From contig CM027380.1 in NCBI GenBank assembly GCA_015680905.1, positions 56,065,001 through 56,129,000 on the forward strand: DNA of 64,000 nucleotides, in the 5' to 3' direction. Shown in pieces: positions 13,401 to 23,600 of the stretch. The stretch comes from Coptis chinensis. Taxonomy: Eukaryota; Streptophyta; Magnoliopsida; Ranunculales; Ranunculaceae. Numbering within the stretch: the stretch's first letter is position 1; the number at the start of each line of letters is the position of its first letter. Below the pieces are notes generated by a model. The model saw only the letters and a list, made by a program, of their open reading frames with translations. It did not search any database and was not told where the DNA came from. A program made the position numbers and the translations under genes.

Positions 13401-14660
13401 TTTAAAGAGACCCTACTTCTGTTCTTCCCTCCTTCCAATCTCCATCATTGTTTTTAATTTTATCAATGGTGTATTTCCTTCTCCTGTAAATGGTGAAGAG
13501 ATGGAAAAACTTGGTATTCCTACCTCCATCTTTAAGCCAAGAGTTAGAGGACTTTTGTCTCCAAAAATTCTCATCTTTTGTATACCAACCCAACAAATCT
13601 TCTTTCAGCACCTTAGCCTTATTGTAATTATCAATGCTAAAAGGTATAGCCAACACAAAATCCAGCTTAGCTTGTGTAGCTTTTATGTTGGTAAAAATGT
13701 TACCAAACACATACTTATTCCATATAGTAAGATCATGTTTAGTCTTATCCAGCTTATGTTTGAGGTTTCTATCAGGAAGCTCATGAATAATAGAGTTCCA
13801 GTCTTTCTCTATGACATCCATGCACTCCTCATTGTTAAACCACATATCAAAGAATTTAAAAGGTCTAGGAAGTTTTTCCTCCCTCTTAGCCAGATTAATG
13901 AATAAGGAGATGTGGTCAGAAGTAGCATTAGCAAAAGTTCTGATCTGGGCATTAGGGAAAGCTGCAAGCCAATCAGGCGTGGCCGGAGCTCTATCAAGCC
14001 TCTCCAGAACATGATCACTAGGCTTCCTATTATTACTACAAGTGTATTTTGGGCCTTTGAAGCCCAAATCCACTAATCCCAGATCATTAATCAAACTGTT
14101 GAATTCATTCATGCTTTTGGTAATTCTACTTCTGCCCCCAATCTTTTCATCTAGACTAGATATAGTATTAAAGTCCCCAAACAAGCACCAAGGGCCGGGA
14201 ACCAGAGGGGCTACTTCCCTCAGTTCATTCCACACCTTATTCCTATTATGAGCAACTAGCTCATCATAAATAAACGAGAAAAACCACAGGTATTTATGAA
14301 AGTAATTTAAAATTTTACCTGTCACTTGGTTTCGTGAAGCCCCAAGGATCTCCAGCTCTACTCCTTCCTTCCACAAGATGGCCAATCCACCACTTAGGCC
14401 TATAGCTGGAACCGCAAAATGCCCACTGAACTTGATCTATTTTCCTAACTTAACTATTCCTTCCTTACTTGCCTTAGTTTCTACCAGACACACAATATCT
14501 ACATCAAACTTCCCAATCAGGTCCTTTAGTTGATGAACTGCCGTGGTGGTACCTATCCCAAGCAATTCCAGGCGTGTATCGTCATGGAGAGAAAGGTAGC
14601 TGTGTAGGGACAGCCACTGTGAACCCTGGAGGAGAATTGTACAGACCCCCACTGTTTGCT
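10500..14660 (-). pseudogene. LINE ORF2 (endonuclease-RT-zinc-RNase H), degraded
   Basis: Domains in order on the minus strand. The APE-type endonuclease covers about 14590-13500 with IVCLVETKAS, WCLFGDFNTISS and NATSDHISLF (catalytic E, D/N and D/H); an in-frame TAG lies between VKLGK and IKFSGHF near 14425. The reverse transcriptase covers 13185-12060 with KLDMAKAYDRVEWSFL and LLYADDLILF, so the YADD catalytic aspartates are kept, and frame changes occur at about 12430 and 12240. The zf-RVT-like region covers 11950-11330 with FSCPFCLKE. RNase H covers 11060-10520 with RFDASFYRQIG, EAELEATEVA, FEGDNIEVIRAL and GDADSLAAW, all four acidic positions present but split by a frame change near 10850. 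A complete family member would be one protein of roughly 1,300-1,400 residues. Confidence 0.9.
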
Positions 14661-15360
14661 ACACCAGCACTCTCTTCAGAACTCTTGAAATCTCCTGAAC
14701 TCTCTTCCCCCCTTTCTCCATTCCTTGTACTCCCTTGACCTTGCTCTTGACTACCATAGTTCTGGATCTTTTTCACCACTATGGAATCATCCATAGCTAG
14801 TGGTTCTGGTTGGAACTCGAAATCATCACTATCGTTTTCAAACCCAACCATGTCCTGGGCTTCATAATTTATCACTTCTTGTCCTAGATTCATAGCTGCA
14901 TCTTGATCATCATAAATTTGTATTTCTTCCTCCATCTCCTCAGATTCATCAGTCTCTTCATACACTTCAGACTCTGTGTCCAATTCATCTAATTTCGTTG
15001 ATGAGGGCTCTGGTGATGGTTCTGATGATGTAGCCATTCCATCATCTGTTGACGAACATTAGGATCCAGCTGAATCACTTGATATGGGTATGATGTTTGC
15101 CTCTGTTAGAATCAGTATATGACCCTCCCCTCTATTTCTCATATCATATGCTTGCCTCTTAGCCTGCTTTGATCTCTTTACAGATTTCTAATACTTCTAC
15201 GCAGCCATCCACCCCCTCTAATATTTGCTATAATTAACTTTTCAAATTCTTCCGAGCACCCCTTTCTTTTTTCTCCAATTTGAACCACTCCCCTTGACAA
15301 CTCTTCCTGACCTCTTCTATTAGCCACCCTACTTGCTTTGCCCTGCTTTTTCCTTTTTCC
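14661..15360 (-). pseudogene. LINE acidic linker between ORF1 and ORF2
   Basis: The minus-strand frame at 15037-14582 is very acidic (runs such as DELDTESEVYEETDESEEME) and ends with SPPGFTVAVPTQLPFSP, a proline-containing tail of the kind seen near the ORF1/ORF2 junction of plant L1 elements. No enzymatic domain. It may be the C-terminal tail of ORF1 or the N-terminus of ORF2; the breaks around it prevent a decision. Confidence 0.6.
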
Positions 15361-17040
15361 TCAAGAAACCATCGTCTTAACACCTCTACCACATGTTGCT
15401 TTGCTTTGGAACCGATATCCTGGTGTTGGATTTGGTAAGCTGGCCACAGCCATTTTGCTTGGTTGAATATCCTCAGCTATCGAGGCATCTTTCTTAGAAC
15501 TAGACGAGAGTAGGTGTGTAGAGCGGTTGAGCCTACTACCTCTACTCCACGTAAATATCTCCTCATTCGATCCATCTCCTTGGGCCCAAGTCTTGATCAA
15601 CACCCTGTCTCTTTGGCCCATCGGGACTATGGCCCAACTTCGATTTGGGTCTTCCTGTTCTTGTTCCTGACCCATAGGACTATCCGTTTCTTAGCCCATA
15701 TATCCCATCCTACCATTTATCTCAAAACTTGTTGCTAATCCCCTATCTAGGTCCAGCCCTAGAACTCCAGGCCCATCTCGTCTATCTTTACTTAGATCAG
15801 GCCCATGTCCTCCTGTATTCATTGAGCCTCTAGACACCTGGCTAATAGCCGTTATAGATACTTCCAACTGATTTCTAGCCGTTGTAGCTCCCGTTATTTC
15901 TGTCATTTGGGTCTCAGTCCTGTTATCTGCCTCTGACTCATGTTGTTTGTCTCTATTTGCAGGTGTCCCCCCCCCCCTCCCATGAACTTGCTCCATCTTT
16001 CTTGTCTTGCTCGTATATTGTACCCCCTACCACCGTGAGAGGAGGCTGCCGGTGTCTCCTCGAACCTGAGTTTCTGTGGTGTACCAGATATGGTGATAGT
16101 CTGTTTCTTGGAGTATGCAATACCATTGAAAAATTTATTTGCTTTCATCTGACTTGTAAAGAAAGGTTTGATATTCTTAGGTGAGCCTCCACATTTTTAT
16201 ATGTTGTATATGTGTTGCTCTCGATCCGGCATGTGTATTGACCATGTCCGATGACTCCGCAGAAGTAACAGAATAGATCCAGTTTTTCATATTTGAATCG
16301 TACCTCAAAAATGTCTCATGTTTCCAGTCTCACCTTCTGATCTTTTGACAATCTTTCCTTGATGTCCAACTCAACTCTGATTCTGGCCACTGGTTGATTG
16401 AAATCCGGAGGGCATGAAAGGTCAGCTTCATAGACTGTACCCAGATCAACTTCTATCTTCCATACATTCGCTTTATTTATGCGTGCTTTTGGAAGATCCC
16501 ATATCTAGACCCAAAATTTAACGAAATCGAAATTATACTCTTCCATTTTACTAGCTCCGATCCATTCCTTGATTGAGAAAATGTGTCCATACATCATCCA
16601 TGAACCGTTTTCCAGTACATGTTTTCTTTCTGTATCCTCTTCAAAAGTGATCCGAACATGCTCCCTATCAATCAATTCCAAACAGACTTCTTTTTTTGTT
16701 TGCCACGTTCTATGTAGATCCTCACTTAACCCCTCCAGGTCTATATTGTGGCTTCCATACAACTTCCCCATTAGAGTGAGTTTCCCATTGAATTGTTCCT
16801 CTACATTGAATTGTTCCTCTATATTAAGACAATCTAGTTCTACCACTCTGTTTCTTAGCAAAGAATAATTTGAACATATCTTTTTGGAGCTCTTCTATTT
16901 TACTGCTTCCTTCAGTTACTACTGTCATATCTTGTTGGTTATTAATTTCTGTTTCCATGTTGTAAACTGGTTCCTTGAACCTCAGCCCCCTTGGACCAAA
17001 CCGTGTACTTAAACTAAAAGGTTGTAGATCTTGAAACAAG
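15361..17040 (-). pseudogene. LINE ORF1 (DUF4283 and zinc knuckle), degraded
   Basis: The start is best placed at the ATG at 16958 (METEINNQQDM) or slightly upstream. A DUF4283 nucleic-acid-binding domain follows: RNRVVELDC at about 16850, then LTLMGKLYG, VRITFEEDTERKHVLENG and MEEYNFDFVKFWV. A CCHC zinc knuckle CYFCGVIGHGQYTC (C-x2-C-x4-H-x4-C) lies at about 16280-16235. The tail (15675-15361) is basic and serine-rich. DUF4283 plus knuckle is the usual plant L1 ORF1 and would coat the LINE RNA. A perfect short tandem duplication (EEQFN twice) sits inside DUF4283 at about 16785-16825. Frame changes near 16860 and a stop at about 16500 show the copy is dead. Confidence 0.85.
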
Positions 17041-17110
17041 AAAGAGAGATGAGAAGGAGTAGAAAGGAGAAGACAGACTCTAGAACCTAAGTTAAAAAGT
17101 CAGCAAGGAA

Positions 17111-17688
17111 GATGTTGGATTTTAGATTGCAACTCTGCTTTCACCCGCAGGAGAGGCCATTTCACTGATCAGGCACATAGCGATCGAGGATGACTTTACC
17201 ATGAAAAAATAAGAGAAAGAATAAATTGCCTGCACAAACGCTATACACATTAAAATACATTGTTAAGTTTCAAACATCCCACATCATACTGTAACTCCAA
17301 CATCATACTGTAACTTCAAATCCCGCAATCAATAAGCCGAAGCCAGTAGATGAATATCACCTATCTGGGCACTATATTAATTGGTCTATTCAACTTCTTT
17401 TTCAATTGGGAAATGGGACTTTTTTTTTCCAATTACCGTACTATCTATATCCTATCCATCTCTTACCATTCCTCTAAACACATTACAACATTACCAAAGA
17501 AATTATTCAGATTATAAAGTATGTGATCCCATAAAGTATTATACAAACTTCAGGAAAGGAGATTGCCAAAGTCACTTAATATACCGCTCAAGATATGAAC
17601 ATGATCTTGGTCGATTTGATTCGTATAATTATTTTGTACCGCAACAAGAAAGAGAAGTCACAGAATATCCTTTAAATGGTATGTCTTT
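17111..17688 (-). other. 3' flank of the deacetylase gene, likely 3' UTR
   Basis: This stretch lies between the LINE 5' end and the stop codon of the deacetylase gene (17689-17691). The 3' untranslated region of that minus-strand gene must begin here. No separate gene is recognised; the plus-strand frame at 17381-17692 overlaps the last exon and has no domain. Confidence 0.5.
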
Positions 17689-20600
17689 TTAGTTATCATC
17701 TTCTAACTGAGAGATGATGCTGACAAACACTTGGAAGCCTTGGCATATATCAGAGAAAAGACAGTATTCATTCTTTGCATGGTATGTGGCCATTAATCCT
17801 GCACGCAGTACAAAAGGTTCCAGTCTTTACAATCAAAGCATAAATGAAGTTCAGACGTCTCAAAATAGAAAATCATGCTATACACCATTTAATATGCTTA
17901 CAATCTTTTCCTAATTATTACTAGATACAAGGCAAGCAGCTTACGAAGAACTTTCTGTCAGAGATCGATATCAAGAAAATTGGGGAGTATCTCGCAGGAT
18001 AAAGATGCTATGAAGAACATTTTGTGAAGTTGTGGATGTACCCATATAATTTAGTGTTGCAGACTAACTAAAGCAAGTACCTATAATATTACTATAACAA
18101 CTGACGAGCATATACCTGCCAACATACAGTGTCTAAAAGAAGTAAGTTGTATGCAGTAATTTTATGAAAGTTCTTAAGCAAAAAGAAAAAAAGGCAGCTT
18201 CTGCAAAGATTGATCGAGTTTGTTTAGTCAGTGTTGGCACTGCCATTTAGTAAACATGCGAAACTGTAAACCTCAACCATTGAACGCTACATCGCTAAGT
18301 TGCTAACCCTAAGTTATGTTTGACGGGAACTTGCTAAATGTTTTGTCAGGCTATTACAGAATATGGACATATCAAAGCTCATATTCACTTAAAGAAGCAC
18401 AATTACCTGCATTTCTAGCAAAGGAAAATGAAGCTTGCCCAATTTGGGATAACTTTGACACGAAGTTAAAATCCAAACCCCAGTGACCAAGTCAAGTCGA
18501 GGAAATTTTGACCAAATAAAGTTAACAAAGTAATTTGAGGACCAAAAACCAAGAGTGGTTCCCAAACTTTGCTTGGCTGGAGACATAACGACCAACCAAG
18601 TAAGGCACAGCTGAAAGTCAGCCTGCAAGGACTGTTATCATGACACTAAAAGTGCCACCTCAGCAACAGTCTGATTTTCCAGTCCACCATCCCTTGTACA
18701 GTGGCAATTATCAATAACTTGTATAAAGTTCCTCCATGCATTGGCCATGCTCAGGGGAGGTATTTAAAGAAGGAAAATGGGTTTTTGGTACTTAAAGTGA
18801 TGCATGAGCATGGAAGTATATTTAATTAGTAGTTTAATTAAATTAGTAATAGGTTATTAGAGTTTCCTACTTGTTTTTGAACTGGGTTATTAGGTTATTT
18901 AGTAGTTTCTATTTTGGTTTCCTTTCAAAATTAGGAACAAAGATTATTATATAAAGGCATTTAGGCCTTCATTGTTAGATTGGTTATTATTGAATATTAT
19001 TTCTTTCTTCATGTTTGAAGGTTTAAACCCTAGTTTTAGGTGTTTTTTTTATTAATCGTGATTGATGTTCAACCATTGTTGAAGCTTTTGCCAACAAGAT
19101 ACATCACAAAGAGAGGCTAGATAGAGAAGGAATCAAGCTTAAACCCGTCTAGTGTTTCATTTAAGAGAACCTGTGCGGAGATAAATTTGCACGAGTGAGA
19201 ATTGAAATATAAGAATTAATTTTACTTTGGTCTTTTGTTACTTTAAAATTCCAAGTATTTACTTTCTGTTTTTCACTAGACTTGCCTTATCAAAACTAAA
19301 ACCCGTCTTGTGTTTCCTTACAAAGACTCCCGAGACTCCAGGGGGAAAGAAATTCGTACATGTGAGAATTGGAAAAGAAGAATTTATTTTACTTTTGTGT
19401 TATTACTTTAACATTCCAAGTTTTTCCTTTCCCTTTTTCGATTGACTTGCCTTATCCTTACTGATGGAGGGCTAATAGCTCCCCACCCCGCCCAGTGGAT
19501 GAACTTTTAAGACAAAGTGAGATACCCCACCAATATGTTTGCCTAAATTGTTCTAAGCAACTCCGACACAAGGACATAAGACCTTAAATGATAGTAATGT
19601 AGTTGGCATACTTATATATACCTACTAGCCTTATGCAACGTGCCAGGCACGTGGGAACAATCCCAAGATGGTGGGCCCCACCTCTTTTCTTATTTTTTAA
19701 AAATAAATTTATAATAGAAGTGAAATTACTATTTTGCCCCCCCATGTGTAAACCTTTCTCCCGACACAGGGGCCCACCGACACATTTGACAAAAAAAAAA
19801 TTTAACTGCGAAATTACAGCTTTGCCCCTTCAAAAAAAAATATACTAAAACTGCGCCTGTGAAGTACATGAATTCACTGTTGCTAAGACCGAAGATTCTT
19901 ATAAGTAGTTATATATACCATACAAATGACATAATATAAATATCTGGAGGATTGGAGGGTGATTTAGGAGTTGAGCTTGGTTCAGAGTGAGTGACAAAGA
20001 GATAGCGAGGTGAGAGTGAATTAAAGGGAACAAAGTTGGAAATGGAATGAAGTGTTATTAAATTATCCTACAGAACAATCTTGGAGGTGGATTAAAAGTT
20101 GATCAACTCTTATAAATTTAATACTCTCGACGCAATCTCACCAACTGGTTATCTCTTCAAGAAGGTCATCATCCATGCTTATGTGGGTCATTTGGCTTGA
20201 AAGTGGTCTACGGATCTTCAAAGACAAGTTTAGCAGTTTCCAAAAAGTTAGGTGTCTTATGTTCCTATTGTTAGAGGACTTAGACATGATGATTTGATGG
20301 CAAGATGGGAAGATACTATAATCTTCCATCTTGAAGATGGTTTTGTACTTCTGGGTCTGTTGTGTAAAATATCTCACACAACAGTTTCTATTAAAGGAGG
20401 GGTTCTAGGGACATATATTTCAAAAACACGTAAATAAACTCATGATTGTTAGAGCATTTCTAAGTTTTAGAATTGGCTAAGTTTTTGTACATATGATATT
20501 CAAACTACTTTAAACATTGTCACAAAAAATTATTCAAATCTGAAATTGTAACCCATCGAATGTTGTCAACAAATTAAGAATTGTGACCGTTCCATTTTCA

Positions 20601-23600
20601 TGATTCTTGATACTACATTTGACAAGTTTAATTTATTATTATTATTATTATTATTTGTGATAATGTCTAGAATATTTAAGAGATCATATCTACAAAAAAT
20701 TAGCCTAATCTATAACTTTTAAATGCCCTAAGGATTTTGAGTTTGTTTACGTGTTTTTATAAAATATGTCCCTAGAACACCTCCCTTATATTTATATAAT
20801 TATTGCTTAAAGAAGAAATAAAGTAAGTTAGAGCCAATAACATTCCCTTTCCCTGACAGAATCAGCAACAACATTCAACACTTGAAAAACGACAAACGGA
20901 TTACAGGATCTCATATAAACACACAAAAGCATTCTTCACTTTGAACTATCAATAACAAAGCAATGGAGTTATTTAAGAGAATCAACTTGTAAGTCCTCAA
21001 AGTAGGCTTTTCAAGTTCCCAAAAGATTTCAAGGTATGCTATGTAACAAGATTTGAAGATGCTCTAAAAACCTCATTTGAGTTATTTCAAACTTGTTACC
21101 TCAAAAGTCGAGGGTGCCAAAGAAGACTATTGCATTCTGATAAATGGATTAAGTATGGGCTAGGAATTACATATCAAGGGTGTGACAAGCTAAGCATCTA
21201 GTAATAACTACTTTATAATAAGCTAATACAACATCTTAAAAGGAGTATTATGAACAACATACCATAGCCTGCAGTTTGAACATCAAAACCTTCATCCTAC
21301 AGCACAATAAGTGACAGGGTAAGAGTCAATTTCATGTCAGAGAGATCTGCAAGGTAAACTTCAAAGTAAGCTGACAAACTGACCTGCAATTCTCGAATCA
21401 ACGGCAAACTGCCTGTAATCGAGTAGGGCTTCACATATCCAACCACATCCTTAGTTGCTTTGCATAACACATGGAAGCCACGTGAATCAAGATCACAAGC
21501 AACTCCAGACATCGGTGCCTCGCCATAACTAATTGAAATACTGAAAACAAACAAATGCATACTTGTAATTAGAAAGAATAAATACAGAGAACACTAGCAC
21601 ATAGCACTCATACAGAGTTCAACAGTTGTAATGACCCATGTTCATGGAAGCAATTGTTGTCTACTCCCACAAAGTGAGCATTTTTGCAATAAATTGGAAA
21701 GCAGAAAACGATCAACCTGTTATCAGTAAACAAATCAATGAAAGAGAATCACACCTTCCCCTGAGGTTTTCATCTGGGAGGACATATTTTGAAACTGGAC
21801 CTCGCACATCGAGCTTCTCTATGTTTGTATTTATATCATCCACGTAGTTCGTTAACATCTTTGTCACATCTTCTATGCTGAAATGGAGTATCAAGTAAAC
21901 AAGAGGAATCAGAACCTGAACTTACTTATTCTTATAGTGAGGGATATCTATGTTCTATTTTTCTTTTTTCCGTGGAACGTATATATATAAAACAAATGCG
22001 GAGCTGGAAACTTACTCGTAAAAAGGAGTTAACCTGCAGTGTATATTAGCAGAGTAAGACAGTCAGGCTTCGTTGTAAAAATTATAAACACAGTTTGTGG
22101 AGATTATAATAGCAAGACAAACCTGACATCTCCTGAAATTGTACATTCTCCTGGAATCTGATTGACCCCACCTCCTGGATCTGGCTCAACAAATAACCAT
22201 GAAACGTTTATGCGAGGAGACCTGACAATTTATCTTGACTGATAAAAAATGTTTTTTAATCAATTCATATATTTATTAATCTTATAATCTAACAATGAGC
22301 TCATGAAGGTAAATTCCATAGACCATGTAGATACAAACTTACAACTCCACTGAGTTGGTTTGATTGTTGATGGTGTCGCGAATCCATAGACCTCTTCCTT
22401 TGGATGGGGAGGGAAGTCCCTGTAGAACCGGGACTGAATCTCTTTAAGTGCTTCCATAGCTAATTCCAAAGGATTTATTGCCTGCAGAAACACATCATAG
22501 ACTTAAGCTCTCACTGCAAAGATTGAGGACAAGACACTATATCATTTTGTCAATTCTTCACCTGCAATGTAATATGGAGTATAGAGTCCTCGATTTCTCA
22601 GCTCTCTCTTCTTTTTCCTCTTTTTCTTTATACATTCAAGAATAATTGTGCTTCTAATACATGTAATTGTTTAATAAAATGGACCTCACTCCATAATTAT
22701 ATACTAACTTTAGGCGCTCAACAGATATGATGGCTCTACCAATATCATATTTCAAGAAAAGCTACAATGGAGATATTGAATATAAGTAATCTAATCAATT
22801 TGGTCATTTTTCCATTCAACATTTTAGTAACCCCGAAAAGAAAAAACTAAAAACAGAAAATAGAAATAAAATAAAATAAAAAGAAGGGAGGAAAGGTAAT
22901 AACACGTTAGAAAAAGCTAAATTCTTTTGAAATGTTCTCCATCCTTTACAAACAGAGTAATATAACCTAACTGTGTTACATGTCGTGTACATAATCCTCA
23001 TACACAGTGATTTGAACAGAAACAAGTATTCTCAAAAAATAAGAGAAAAACAGTACTTATCAAGAAGATCAAGCCTCGCATGGTCTTGAATCTGCTTAAC
23101 TGAACAAGCACCTAAGTGCTGAATAAGATTTTGTATATTCAATACATGTTACTATTGATTTTTTTTTTCTTTTATGTATGCTGGAGGTGTATTTTGAGAG
23201 TTCTGCAGATGCAAGAAACTGATTGTTGTGCTGGACTCTATCCTCTTATGATAGGCAACAAAAGTAATTATGCAATGGAGACTGGAGTACCTTGTGTGCT
23301 AGACCACTATGGAAAAGCTTCCCTGTTGCATGAAGATTCCAAGATAACATACCACCTGTCCCAACACAAGGTTGTTTGTCGGCAGTATCAATCCAAAACC
23401 TGTGCAGAGAACACGACATCGCTAACGAATCTTAGTTCCATGAAAAGTAACTTTGCCTTTCTCTGATCCATTTCAATAGCCTAATATCACATGATGTGAT
23501 CTACTTACAGAGGGCCTTTCTTAAGCTGGTTCAGCAATCCATCTTTGACAAGCATATCCACACCGATACCAGCAATCGAAGAGTTTTCTTCATTAGCTAT

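Larger units (their letters stand above)
10476..17110 (-). mobile_element. L1-type LINE (non-LTR retrotransposon), nearly full length, broken
   Basis: The order on the minus strand is ORF1 (DUF4283 plus CCHC knuckle), acidic linker, endonuclease, reverse transcriptase, zf-RVT zinc region and RNase H. It ends in a 12-base poly-T on the plus strand at 10476-10487, i.e. a poly-A tail at the element's 3' end. This is the layout of plant L1 elements, and the C-terminal RNase H is the archaeal-like domain known in that group. The 5' end is placed just upstream of the ORF1 start and is approximate. I could not find a convincing target-site duplication. ORF1 and ORF2 both carry several stops and frame changes, so the copy is dead. 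Confidence 0.93.

Noticed and set aside
17160-17260. Target-site duplication for the LINE
   Set aside because: I compared the flank left of the poly-T (CATCGTAGTGATC) with sequence near 17170-17200 (CATAGCGATCGAGG). The match is too weak to accept.
23116-23466. 116-codon plus-strand frame
   Set aside because: It is the antisense shadow of deacetylase exon 3 (23291-23399) and flanking introns.
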